From Paraburkholderia acidisoli (GTDB lineage: Bacteria; Pseudomonadota; Gammaproteobacteria; Burkholderiales; Burkholderiaceae): a DNA stretch of 64,000 bases. The stretch's first letter is position 1; each line of letters opens with the position of its first letter. The DNA is taken from positions 992,001-1,056,000 of the forward strand of contig NZ_CP046916.1 in NCBI RefSeq assembly GCF_009789675.1, given 5' to 3'. A program made the position numbers and the translations under genes. Of this stretch, positions 1 through 8,048 are shown piece after piece. The notes below the pieces were generated by a model, which was given only the letters and a program-made list of their open reading frames with translations, ran no database searches and was not told the origin of the DNA.

Positions 1-176
1 ATCATCGATCGCGCGAGCGGATTCGAGCGGTAGCCGAGCCGTTCGATCGCCTCTTTCAGCTTCGCCTCGACCGCGGGCGTGAAGCGCTGGGTGCCGTTGA
101 CGTACTTCGAAACGGTCGCGACCGAAACGCCAGCCATGGCGGCGACATCGCGAATCGTCGGGGAAACACTTTTCAT
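1..176 (-). CDS. LacI-family transcriptional regulator, N-terminal part (runs off the window)
   Basis: Only the first 58 codons are in the window. The start codon is at 176 on the minus strand and the gene leaves the left edge. The visible residues form a complete LacI-type helix-turn-helix: an [20 protein letters not shown] segment followed by the hinge motif YRSNPLARSM. The gene is divergent from the uronate dehydrogenase gene, and a GAAAACGTTTTC palindrome of the type bound by LacI/GalR proteins lies between them at 296-307. It is therefore probably the local repressor of that gene, responding to a uronic or sugar acid. The effector domain is not visible, so the ligand is inferred. Confidence 0.9.
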   Translation of the reverse strand, partial: MKSVSPTIRDVAAMAGVSVATVSKYVNGTQRFTPAVEAKLKEAIERLGYRSNPLARSM

Positions 177-265
177 GGCACGGCACGTTTATCAGGGCGA
201 CGGCGTGCATTGTCGCAGAAACGGCGGCGGCTCCGGCCACGCGCTCGACCGGTCGTATTCCTCCA

Positions 266-307
266 TTGACGCTGTCCCGGCCGGTCGATATATTGGAAAA
301 CGTTTTC
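266..307 (+). promoter_or_regulatory. Sigma70-type promoter with LacI-type operator upstream of udh
   Basis: TTGACG at 266-271 and TATATT at 289-294 are separated by exactly 17 bases. Directly after the -10 box comes the perfect palindrome GAAAACGTTTTC (296-307), a typical LacI/GalR-family operator with a central CG. The operator would cover the transcription start, a repression position. It lies 38 bases before the ATG of the dehydrogenase gene at 346 and 120 bases upstream of the divergent LacI gene. Confidence 0.75.
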
Positions 308-345
308 TCTCAAATTTCCTTCATACCAACCATCGGGAAACTTCG

Positions 346-1191
346 ATGCCCCAGCACTCCACCTCAGGCAGCCCTTCCAGCAAACCGTTCGGGCGCCTGC
401 TCCTCACGGGCGCGAGCGGCAATCTGGGCCGTCAATTGCGCGGCGCGCTCGCGCACTGGGCCGACCACGTGCGCGTGAGCGACATCGCGGCGCTGGGCGA
501 GGCGGCGCCGCACGAGGAACTGTGCCCCGCCGATCTCGCCGATCGCGCGGCGGTCACGCACATGGTGGAAGGCGTGGACGCCATCGTGCACCTGGGCGGC
601 ATCTCGATCGACGCGCCCTTCGACGATCTGATCGAAGCGAACATTCGCGGCACCTACAACCTCTACGAGGCGGCGCGCAAGCATAGCGTGAAGCGCGTGG
701 TGTTCGCCAGTTCGAACCACGTCACGGGCTTTCATCCGGTCACGAGCGTGCTCGACGCCGAAGCGGACCATCGTCCGGACAGCCTCTATGGCGTGACCAA
801 GAGTTTCGGCGAATCGCTCTCGCGCTACTACTACGATCGCTTCGGCATCGAAACCGTGTGCCTGCGCATCGGTTCGTCGTTCGAGGAGCCGAAGAACGCG
901 CGCATGCTCGTCACGTTCCTGAGCTACGGCGACTTCATCGAACTCGTGCGCTGCTCGCTGTTTGCGAATCGCGTGGGGCACGCGGTCGTGTACGGTGTCT
1001 CGGATAACCCGGCCAGCTGGTGGAACAACGCGAAGGCGGGGTTTCTCGGCTATCGTCCACGCGACAGCTCCGCACCTTATGCGGCGCGTTTCCCGGCCAC
1101 GGCGCCCAACGCCGATCTCGCCGACCCCGCGCAGTTATTCCAGGGCGGCCCGTTCGTGCTGGGCGAGCCGATGGAAAAAGTGGCACGCTGA
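346..1191 (+). CDS. udh: Uronate dehydrogenase (NAD-dependent, extended SDR)
   Basis: A 281-residue short-chain dehydrogenase/epimerase-fold protein that resembles bacterial uronate dehydrogenases along its length. These oxidise D-glucuronate or D-galacturonate to the aldarolactone with NAD. Visible features are the nucleotide-binding motif TGASGNLG (about residues 21-28), HLGGIS, the ASSNHV strand end, and the catalytic YGVTK motif (Tyr148, Lys152). The start at 346 is preferred over upstream in-frame codons because it begins just before the Rossmann fold and lies downstream of the promoter/operator. Products would enter the glucarate/galactarate route to 2-oxoglutarate semialdehyde, which the next gene oxidises. 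Cytoplasmic. Confidence 0.9.
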   Translation: MPQHSTSGSPSSKPFGRLLLTGASGNLGRQLRGALAHWADHVRVSDIAALGEAAPHEELCPADLADRAAVTHMVEGVDAIVHLGGISIDAPFDDLIEANIRGTYNLYEAARKHSVKRVVFASSNHVTGFHPVTSVLDAEADHRPDSLYGVTKSFGESLSRYYYDRFGIETVCLRIGSSFEEPKNARMLVTFLSYGDFIELVRCSLFANRVGHAVVYGVSDNPASWWNNAKAGFLGYRPRDSSAPYAARFPATAPNADLADPAQLFQGGPFVLGEPMEKVAR

Positions 1192-1205
1192 AACGCACGC
1201 GCCAT

Positions 1206-1244
1206 AAAAAACGCGCGGCGATGCTGGAGAGCATCACCGCGCGT
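1206..1244 (-). terminator. Rho-independent terminator of the semialdehyde dehydrogenase gene
   Basis: On the minus strand a 14-base stem (1231-1244 with 1211-1224, one G-T type mismatch) closes a six-base loop and is followed by a run of T (complement of the A-run at 1206-1211). It sits 74 bases beyond the stop codon of the minus-strand dehydrogenase at 1318. It may also stop transcription of udh from the other side. Confidence 0.8.
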
Positions 1245-1317
1245 GGCACGACGATCGCAGCCCTCGCGCCGGCCATGCCAACCGCGCATGACCGGCTCGA
1301 GCGCCGGGCGCCGAGGC

Positions 1318-2760
1318 TTACGACATTACCGTGACCGACTTCGTCACGAGGTACGGCTCGAGCGCTTCCGGACCGCCTTCCGAACCGTAGCCCGAATCCT
1401 TCACGCCGCCGAACGGCATTTCCGGCCAGGGCGTGGCGGGCTGGTTGATCCACAGCATGCCCACTTCGAGCGACTGCGTGAGCAGGTGCACGTTCTTGAA
1501 CGACTTCGTGAACGCGTAGCCCGCGAGGCCGTACGGCAGACGGTTGGCTTCCGCAATGGCGTCTTCGAGCTTGTCGAAGCCGCGAATGGCCGCGATCGGG
1601 CCGAACGGTTCGTTGTTGAACACGTCGGCTTCGAGCGGCACGTCGGTCAGCACCGTGGGCGCGAAGAAGTTGCCCGCCGAGCCAATGCGCTCACCGCCCG
1701 TGGCGATGGTCGCGCCGCTCTTGCGCGCGTTGTCGATCACGCTGGCCATGGCCGTGATGCGGCGAGCGTTGGCGAGCGGCCCGAGCGTCGTGCCTTCGGC
1801 CAGACCGTCGCCGACCTTGAGGCCTTCCGCGTGCTTGACCAGCGCTTGCGCGAACGCTTCGCGCAGGCTGTTGTGCACGAGGAAGCGCGTGGGCGAAATG
1901 CAGACCTGGCCCGCGTTGCGGAACTTGGCCGCGCCCGCTGCCTTCACGGCGAGTTCGACGTCGGCGTCTTCCGCGACGATCACCGGTGCGTGGCCGCCCA
2001 GTTCCATCGTGGCGCGCTTCATGTGGCGGCCCGCGAGTGCGGCGAGTTCCTTGCCGACCGGCGTGGAGCCCGTGAACGTGACCTTGCGGATGGCCGGATG
2101 CGAGATCAGGAAGTTCGACACTTCCGGCGGGTTGCCGTACACGAGGCCGAGCACGCCGGCGGGAATGCCCGCGTCTGCGAACGCGCGAATCAGTTCGGCG
2201 GGCGAAGCCGGCGTTTCTTCCGGTGCCTTGACGATGAACGAGCAACCCGTGGTGAGCGCGGCCGAAAGCTTGCGCACGACCTGGTTGACCGGGAAGTTCC
2301 ACGGCGTGAACGCGGCGACCGGACCGACCGGCTCCTTCACGACCGTTTGCTGCGCGTTGATGTTGCGCGGCGGCACGATACGGCCGTAGACGCGGCGGCC
2401 TTCGTCGGCGAACCATTCGATGATGTCGGCGGCCGAGGCCACTTCGATCTTCGCTTCGGCGAGCGGCTTGCCTTGCTCTTGCGTCATCAGGCGCGCGATC
2501 GGTTCGACGCGCTCGCGAATGATGCCCGCCGCCTTGCGCATGAGCGCCGCGCGCTCGTTGGCCGGGACCTTGCGCCACTTCGCGAAGCCTGCCTGCGCGG
2601 CCTGCACGGCGCGCTCGAGGTCGTTGACGCTGGCGCGCGCAACCTTGCCGATCTTCTCGCCGGTGGCCGGGCTGACCACGTCGATGCTCGCGCCGCCTTC
2701 GCCGTCGAGCCATTCGCCGTTGATAAAGAGTTGCGTGTCCTGGTACGTGTTAGACGTCAT
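1318..2760 (-). CDS. Alpha-ketoglutaric semialdehyde (2,5-dioxovalerate) dehydrogenase
   Basis: A 480-residue aldehyde dehydrogenase with the full catalytic set: oxyanion Asn155 in TPWNFP, Lys178, Glu253 in MELGGHAP and nucleophile Cys287 in GQVCISP. Its sequence is strikingly like the Azospirillum L-arabinose-pathway enzyme (KGSADH-I) that oxidises 2-oxoglutarate semialdehyde to 2-oxoglutarate. That recognition is from memory of the family, and generic succinate-semialdehyde dehydrogenase is the alternative. An AAGGTGA ribosome site precedes the ATG. It is divergent from an FAH-fold dehydratase and convergent with udh. All three fit oxidative uronate/pentonate breakdown meeting at this semialdehyde. 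Confidence 0.85.
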   Translation of the reverse strand: MTSNTYQDTQLFINGEWLDGEGGASIDVVSPATGEKIGKVARASVNDLERAVQAAQAGFAKWRKVPANERAALMRKAAGIIRERVEPIARLMTQEQGKPLAEAKIEVASAADIIEWFADEGRRVYGRIVPPRNINAQQTVVKEPVGPVAAFTPWNFPVNQVVRKLSAALTTGCSFIVKAPEETPASPAELIRAFADAGIPAGVLGLVYGNPPEVSNFLISHPAIRKVTFTGSTPVGKELAALAGRHMKRATMELGGHAPVIVAEDADVELAVKAAGAAKFRNAGQVCISPTRFLVHNSLREAFAQALVKHAEGLKVGDGLAEGTTLGPLANARRITAMASVIDNARKSGATIATGGERIGSAGNFFAPTVLTDVPLEADVFNNEPFGPIAAIRGFDKLEDAIAEANRLPYGLAGYAFTKSFKNVHLLTQSLEVGMLWINQPATPWPEMPFGGVKDSGYGSEGGPEALEPYLVTKSVTVMS

Positions 2761-3279
2761 AAATCACCTTCAGTACGTGTCCTCGTGGAAACAAGCGAAT
2801 GCCGCAAACGACGCGAAAGACGGGCGACGCAGGGGCGAAACGCTTGCGCTACAGCGGTGCCGATGCCCGGATGCTTTACCGCATCCGCAAATGGTAGAGC
2901 AAAATCGCATTCGGCGAGGAGCTTTCGCTCAGCGCCGGCGCAGGGCAAAAGCGCCGCCGGCCTTATCCGTGGCGGGATTCGGGCAGTCTTTCGAATCGCT
3001 TCGCGAAGCGCCGGAAAGCGTATTTTCCGCAATTCGGGCACATTACGCTTTCGCCGCCGGGTTTCGCTGATGAGTTTTGCCGCCGGGTTTCGCCAATGCG
3101 GCCCCGGCACGCGCGAAGCGTGTGCGCGCCTGCCATCACCGTGTCACAGATAAGGCACGGTGCGCGCGGCCAGGCGAGCGTGGCCTGCCGTCCAATCGGC
3201 TGGATTTCATGTCATTCCCTTGGACGCATTCGCGCTTCCGCCCTACGATGGGCGCCATTCCTCACACTGGACCGACTTC
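2761..3279. promoter_or_regulatory. 519-base divergent control region with an 18-base direct repeat
   Basis: Non-coding stretch between the divergent dehydrogenase and dehydratase genes. It holds two near-identical copies of TTCGCCGCCGGGTTTCGC (3050-3067, and 3076-3093 with one change), spaced 26 bases start to start, about 2.5 helical turns. Such spacing would suit tandem regulator binding, but no regulator gene is adjacent. A TACGAT box at 3244-3249, 31 bases before the dehydratase ATG, is a plausible -10 element. I saw no credible small gene here. Confidence 0.4.
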
Positions 3280-4458
3280 ATGGATTCGATTTCCGCCTAT
3301 CTCCCCGACGATCTCGACGATGCGCTGCTGGTCGGCCGGGTCTGGCGCGCCACGCCCGAAGGCGACGGTCCGTGCGTCGTCGTGGTGCGTCATGGACAGG
3401 TGTTCGACATCACGCATCTCGCGCCCACCACCGCCGACCTGTTCGACCGCGAAGACCTGCTCGAACTCGTGCGCGAGGCGCAGGGCGACCCGCTCGGCAT
3501 CGTGCACGCGCTCGTGGACGCGAGCCTGCCGCCGCATCGCGAAGCGGGCCGGCCGCATCTGCTCGCGCCGTGCGACCTGCAGGCGATCAAGGCGTGCGGC
3601 GTGACCTTCGCGGTGAGCCTGCTCGAACGCGTGATCGAAGAACAGGCCGGCGGCGATCCCGCCAAAGCGCAGGCCGTGCGCGCGGAAATCACGCAGCTCA
3701 TCGGCGCGGACCTCTCGAAGATCGAGCCGGGTTCCGAAGCCGCGCTCAAGCTCAAGGCGGAACTGCAACGGCGCGGTGCGTGGTCGCAATACATGGAGGT
3801 GGGCATTGGTCCGGACGCCGAAGTATTTTCGAAATCGCAGCCGATGTCCTCGGTGGGATTCGGCGCCGACGTCGGTCTGCATCCCGCCTCGGCCTGGAAC
3901 AACCCCGAGCCGGAAATCGTGCTCGCCGTGAACAGCCGCGGCGACGTGGTGGGCGCAACGCTCGGCAACGACGTGAACCTGCGCGACATCGAAGGCCGTT
4001 CCGCGCTGCTGCTCGGCAAATGCAAGGACAACAACGGCTCGTGCGCGATCGGGCCGTTCATCCGCCTGTTCGACGAGACGTTCACACTCGACTCGGTGCG
4101 CGCTACCAGCGTCGCGCTGCGCGTGGAAGGCGAAGACGACTTCCTGCTCGAAGGCGTGAGCCACATGCGTGAAATCAGCCGCGACCCGCTCGATCTCGTC
4201 GCGCAGGCGTGGGGCCGCCATCATCAGTATCCCGACGGTTTCATGCTATTTCTCGGCACCATGTTCTCGCCGATCCAGGACCGCGACGCGCCCGGCGGCG
4301 GCTTCACGCATCACCTCGGCGACCGCGTGACGATCAGCGCGCCGCCGCTCGGGGGCCTCGTCAACACCGTGCGCCTGAGCACCGAAATCGAACCGTGGAC
4401 CTTCGGCGTGCGCGCGCTCTACTGGAGCCTGGCCGAACGCGGCTTTGCGCTGGATTGA
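3280..4458 (+). CDS. FAH-family 2-keto-3-deoxy-pentonate dehydratase (XylX-like)
   Basis: A 392-residue protein whose C-terminal two thirds is a fumarylacetoacetate-hydrolase fold. Visible are the metal-binding NPEPEIVLAVN stretch and the conserved GNDVNLRD and GKCKDNNGS segments. Length and sequence fit the FAH-fold 2-keto-3-deoxy-D-pentonate dehydratases of Weimberg-type pathways, such as Caulobacter XylX. These make 2-oxoglutarate semialdehyde from 2-keto-3-deoxy-pentonate. The divergent neighbour oxidises exactly that product, which strengthens the call. The ATG at 3280 begins just before the conserved N-terminal domain, and its ribosome site is weak. Other FAH hydrolases remain possible because the exact sugar acid cannot be read from sequence. 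Confidence 0.75.
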   Translation: MDSISAYLPDDLDDALLVGRVWRATPEGDGPCVVVVRHGQVFDITHLAPTTADLFDREDLLELVREAQGDPLGIVHALVDASLPPHREAGRPHLLAPCDLQAIKACGVTFAVSLLERVIEEQAGGDPAKAQAVRAEITQLIGADLSKIEPGSEAALKLKAELQRRGAWSQYMEVGIGPDAEVFSKSQPMSSVGFGADVGLHPASAWNNPEPEIVLAVNSRGDVVGATLGNDVNLRDIEGRSALLLGKCKDNNGSCAIGPFIRLFDETFTLDSVRATSVALRVEGEDDFLLEGVSHMREISRDPLDLVAQAWGRHHQYPDGFMLFLGTMFSPIQDRDAPGGGFTHHLGDRVTISAPPLGGLVNTVRLSTEIEPWTFGVRALYWSLAERGFALD

Positions 4459-4501
4459 GCGCGGTATCGGCCGTCGATTGCACTTCGCGCGCCGCGCGGC
4501 G

Positions 4502-4518
4502 ATTACATCGCATGTAAT
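4502..4518. promoter_or_regulatory. Perfect 7-3-7 palindrome, candidate operator
   Basis: ATTACAT-CGC-ATGTAAT is a perfect inverted repeat with a three-base centre. It lies 78 bases upstream of the ATG of the AhpD-like gene and in the only gap before that gene and its XRE regulator. It is AT-rich against a GC-rich background. I infer autoregulation by the downstream XRE/MmyB protein. Confidence 0.55.
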
Positions 4519-4595
4519 TGGCGGCAAGCGCGAAGCTCCCTACTCTTGGCGTGTCGCGTCGCCATTCGGGCGGCGCTCAACGCCAGGAGCACACC

Positions 4596-5153
4596 ATGTC
4601 CCGCTATCCCGCCCATACGATCGACTCCGCGCCCGAGGCCTCGAAGCCCGTGCTGCGCCAACTTCAGCAGGCGTTCGGCGCCGTGCCGAATATCGCGGCC
4701 GCGATGGCCAACTCGCCCGTGCTCATCAACGGCTTCATCGGTTTGTTCGAGCGCGTTCACGCGAGCAGCCTCACGGAACCGCAGATTCAGACGCTGCTGC
4801 TCACCAACGCCGTAACGAACGCGAGCGAATGGCCCGTGGCATTTCATAGCGCGCTCGCCTTGCAGCAAGGCGTGAGCTCCGCCGATGTCGAGGCGATCCG
4901 TCACGGCGCGCTGCCCGCCGACGCGCAACTCGCGGCGCTTTCGCAACTCGCGCGCACGCTGATCGAAAAACGTGGCCGCGCGAGCGAAGCCGACAAGCAA
5001 CACTTTCTCGACGCCGGCTTCAACGCGGAGCAAGTGCTTGAAGTGATCGCGGTCGTGGCCGCCTCCACGATCACGAACTACGTGAGCAGCGTGACCGAAC
5101 CGGCGCTCGAAACGCCGTTCCAGCCGTTTGCGTGGCATGCTCGGGCCGCCTGA
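4596..5153 (+). CDS. Carboxymuconolactone decarboxylase/AhpD-fold protein lacking all cysteines
   Basis: A 185-residue all-helical protein of the CMD/AhpD family. The family-defining redox segment normally reads CxxCxxxH. Here the equivalent stretch is NASEWPVAFH: the distal His is kept but both Cys are replaced, and the whole protein has no cysteine. A peroxidase/thiol role is therefore unlikely, and a decarboxylase-like or non-catalytic role is more plausible. The start at 4596 follows CCAGGAG at a good distance. The stop is 30 bases before an XRE regulator on the same strand, so the two likely form a regulated pair under the 4502-4518 palindrome. Confidence 0.8.
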   Translation: MSRYPAHTIDSAPEASKPVLRQLQQAFGAVPNIAAAMANSPVLINGFIGLFERVHASSLTEPQIQTLLLTNAVTNASEWPVAFHSALALQQGVSSADVEAIRHGALPADAQLAALSQLARTLIEKRGRASEADKQHFLDAGFNAEQVLEVIAVVAASTITNYVSSVTEPALETPFQPFAWHARAA

Positions 5154-5182
5154 GTTTCCAACGTCCAATTCAAGGAAGTCCG

Positions 5183-6058
5183 ATGAACACGAGCCGCCGC
5201 GCGCCCCCACCCGCCACGAACGATTCCGGCGATCTGGGTGACCTGTTGCGCTACTGGCGTGACTTGCGCGGCGTGAGTCAGCTCGATCTGTCGCTGGAGG
5301 CCGGCGTCTCGCAGCGGCAGATCAGCTTCATCGAAAGCGGACGCAGCGTGCCCGGCCGCGACACGCTGCTCACGCTCGCGCAAACGCTGGACGTGCCGCT
5401 GCGCGAGCGCAACGCGCTGTTGCTCGCCGCGGGCTATGCGCCCGTGTATTCCGAAGCGCCGTGGGACGCGCAGGAGATGCAGGCCGTCGCGCGCGCGCTC
5501 GAGCGCGTGGTGCGCCAGCACGAGCCGTTTCCCGCGATCGTGATGGACCGGCACTGGAACGTGCTGATGACCAACGACGCCGCGCCGCGTTTTTTCAATC
5601 GCTTCATCGACATGGCCGCGCGCAAGGGGCCGCGCAACATGCTGCATCTGATGTTCGATCCGCACGGCATGCGGCCGTTCGTGGACGACTGGCCCACCGT
5701 GGCGCGCAGCCTGCTGCAACGCGTGCATCGCGAGTCGATCGGACGCGCCATCGACGCGGGCACGCAACGCCTGCTCGACGCCTTGCTCGCGTGGCCCGAC
5801 GTGCCGCGCGACTGGCGCAACTGGCAAGCGCCGGCTTCATCGTCGTCCGCGGCCGCGATGCCGTTCGTGCCGCTCGGCTTTCGCCACGAAGGCACCGTGC
5901 TGCGTTATTTCTCGATGGTGACGACGGTGGGCGCGCCGCAAAACGCGAGCGCGCAAGAGTTACGACTCGAATGCCTTTTTCCCGCCGACGACGAGACCGA
6001 AACGCGTCATCGCGAATGGCTGGCCGACACCATAAAGCCAGCTACAAATCAATCTTGA
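5183..6058 (+). CDS. XRE-family regulator with MmyB-like ligand-binding domain
   Basis: A 291-residue protein with an N-terminal Xre/Cro helix-turn-helix (about residues 18-75, with QLDLSLEAGVSQRQISFIESG) and a C-terminal MmyB-like domain (PFPAIVMDRHWNVLMTN onward, a PAS-like fold seen in actinobacterial and proteobacterial XRE regulators). The start follows CAAGGAAGTCCG. It is encoded directly after the Cys-less AhpD-like gene and probably controls it. The ligand is unknown, though fatty acids have been reported for some MmyB-type domains. Confidence 0.85.
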   Translation: MNTSRRAPPPATNDSGDLGDLLRYWRDLRGVSQLDLSLEAGVSQRQISFIESGRSVPGRDTLLTLAQTLDVPLRERNALLLAAGYAPVYSEAPWDAQEMQAVARALERVVRQHEPFPAIVMDRHWNVLMTNDAAPRFFNRFIDMAARKGPRNMLHLMFDPHGMRPFVDDWPTVARSLLQRVHRESIGRAIDAGTQRLLDALLAWPDVPRDWRNWQAPASSSSAAAMPFVPLGFRHEGTVLRYFSMVTTVGAPQNASAQELRLECLFPADDETETRHREWLADTIKPATNQS

Positions 6059-6240
6059 TAACGCTTCGGCGCCATGCTATTTCGCGTTTGATTGCGCTAA
6101 TCGAACGGCAACGTTTGCGCGCTGCGACCGACTGTCGCGATGCGCGATTCACTGCCGGATTCCTTCCTCGTGAATCGTTGGGTGACTTATTCTCGCGATA
6201 AATTTCGCAGTGAATTTCGCAATCCCAACGAAGGAACGAT

Positions 6241-7776
6241 GTGCGCACGAATCTCCCCGTCACTCAACGCGAGTACGAGCTCGACGACGACGCCACCCTG
6301 CTTTCTCAAACCGATATCCACGGCAATATCACTTACGCCAACGACGCCTTCATCAAGGCGAGTGGTTTTAGCGCCAGCGAACTGCATCATTCTTCACACA
6401 ATATCGTTCGACATCCCGATATGCCGCCGCAAGCGTTTGCGGATATGTGGAGCACGTTGAAAGCGGGATTATCCTGGACCGCGCTGGTAAAAAACCGGCG
6501 TAAAGACGGCGATCATTATTGGGTTCGCGCGAATGCCACGCCGGTTTATCGTGACGGCAATCTCGCAGGCTTTCTTTCCGTGCGTACCAAACCCGCGCGA
6601 GAAGAAGTCGACGCGGCGGCCAGACTGTATAGCGACTTTCTCAGCGGCAATGCGCGCGGGCTGCGTTTTCATCATGGGCTCGTCGTGCGCAAAGGCTGGC
6701 TTGCGTGGACCGCGTGGCGGCGCACGATGCCCGTGCGTTGGCGTATTCGCAGCGCCGTAGGCGTCGCGTTCCTGCTGATGGCGTCGAGCCGTATCCTGCC
6801 CGGCGCCGGGTTGGTGTCGATCGTTGCGAGTGCGGGCATTGCCGTGTTGCTCGCGTGGTGGCTCGAAGCGCAGATCGGCCGGCCGCTGCGAGGTCTGCTC
6901 ACGCAGGCGCAAGCCATTGCCGCGGGTCAGGCGATGGGCGACGCACGCCTGAATCGCGTGGATGAAATCGGCATGATCGAGCGCGCGATTCATCAGAGTG
7001 GACTGAACCTACGCTCGCTCGTGGACGACGTGAGCGCCCAGCTCAAGGCACTGCACGGCGCGAGCGACGACATCGTCACGCGCAATGGCGACATCTCGCA
7101 ACGCAGCGAAGAAGCCGCCGCGAGCCTCGAGGAAACCGCCGCGACGATGGAGCAGATCACGGCCACGGTGAAGAACAACGCCGACACCGCCGACCAGGCC
7201 GGCGAACTCGCGAAAGCCACGAGTTCGGCCGCCAGCGCGGGCAGCAAGACCGTGCACGAAGTGGTCGCGACAATGAGCGAGATCACCGCGTCGAGCCGCA
7301 AGATTCGCGAGATCATCGACGTGATCGACGGCATTGCGTTTCAGACCAACATTCTCGCGCTCAACGCGGCCGTGGAAGCGGCGCGCGCGGGCGAACACGG
7401 CCGCGGTTTCGCCGTGGTCGCGGGCGAGGTGCGCACGCTCGCGCAACGCAGCGCCACGGCCGCGCGGCAGATCGCGACGCTCATCAACGACAGCGTGACG
7501 CGCACGAGCGCGGGCAGCGATCTTGTCGGCAAGGCCGGGCATGCAATGGGCGATATCGTGAAGCAGGTCACCCAGGTCGTCGATCTCATCCACGAGATCA
7601 GCCTCGCAACGCGCGAACAGGCCGATGGCATTGGCCAGGTCAACGTGGCCATGACGCAACTCGACGGCGTGACGCAAAAGAACGCGCGCATGGTGCAGGA
7701 CGCGGCCGCCGAAGCCGAGGCGCTGAGCGCGCGGGCGCAGCGGCTGGAAGATGCGGTGGCGGTGTTCGCGGGATAG
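6241..7776 (+). CDS. aer: Aer-type methyl-accepting chemotaxis protein (PAS, membrane anchor, HAMP, signalling domain)
   Basis: A 511-residue chemoreceptor starting with GTG behind AAGGAA. Residues about 10-115 form an Aer-like PAS domain ([16 protein letters not shown], then [16 protein letters not shown]), which in E. coli Aer binds FAD for aerotaxis. Hydrophobic segments near 180-210 anchor it without a large periplasmic domain. HAMP follows, then the MCP signalling domain with the hairpin tip [20 protein letters not shown]. No CheA/CheW genes are near, so it is an orphan receptor. FAD binding is inferred from family resemblance. Confidence 0.9.
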   Translation: MRTNLPVTQREYELDDDATLLSQTDIHGNITYANDAFIKASGFSASELHHSSHNIVRHPDMPPQAFADMWSTLKAGLSWTALVKNRRKDGDHYWVRANATPVYRDGNLAGFLSVRTKPAREEVDAAARLYSDFLSGNARGLRFHHGLVVRKGWLAWTAWRRTMPVRWRIRSAVGVAFLLMASSRILPGAGLVSIVASAGIAVLLAWWLEAQIGRPLRGLLTQAQAIAAGQAMGDARLNRVDEIGMIERAIHQSGLNLRSLVDDVSAQLKALHGASDDIVTRNGDISQRSEEAAASLEETAATMEQITATVKNNADTADQAGELAKATSSAASAGSKTVHEVVATMSEITASSRKIREIIDVIDGIAFQTNILALNAAVEAARAGEHGRGFAVVAGEVRTLAQRSATAARQIATLINDSVTRTSAGSDLVGKAGHAMGDIVKQVTQVVDLIHEISLATREQADGIGQVNVAMTQLDGVTQKNARMVQDAAAEAEALSARAQRLEDAVAVFAG

Positions 7777-7830
7777 TGTTTGGCCGCTTGCGGGAGGCTC
7801 TGGTAACGGGTTCGATACGGTGGCGACCGG

Positions 7831-7902
7831 ATGTCGATGTCGATGTCGATGTCGATGTCGATGTCGATGTCGATGTCGATGTCGATGTCGATGTCGATGT
7901 CG
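7831..7902. repeat. Hexanucleotide tandem repeat, 12 perfect copies of ATGTCG
   Basis: Twelve uninterrupted copies of ATGTCG (72 bases), 55 bases after the chemoreceptor stop and 147 bases before the diguanylate cyclase stop. It is therefore in a convergent intergenic space. Being a multiple of three it reads as alternating Val-Asp or Asp-Ile in open frames, but those frames have no family resemblance. Such arrays change copy number by slippage. Confidence 0.95.
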
Positions 7903-8048
7903 GTACGGATGTGACGCTGACGCCCTGCCGGCGCCTCGAAGTTGCCGCGCCGTTCGGGCGCGTTCATAGCTGGGGTGCGGGCTAGGCGGTTAGTTGCAAC
8001 TTGCGGCATGACAAAGGCCGCCAATCGCGCGCCGAAACGCCATACCGA

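Noticed and set aside
1243..3153. A 636-codon plus-strand frame across the semialdehyde dehydrogenase and its control region
   Set aside because: It mirrors a clear aldehyde dehydrogenase with all catalytic residues, and its residues are Arg/Ala/His-rich without any domain.
7831..7902. Possible CRISPR array
   Set aside because: Units are six bases with no spacers, so it is a simple tandem repeat.
7776..7985. A small frame encoding alternating Val-Asp over the hexamer repeat
   Set aside because: The frame exists only because ATGTCG repeats are a multiple of three; there is no ribosome site and no conserved sequence around the repeat.
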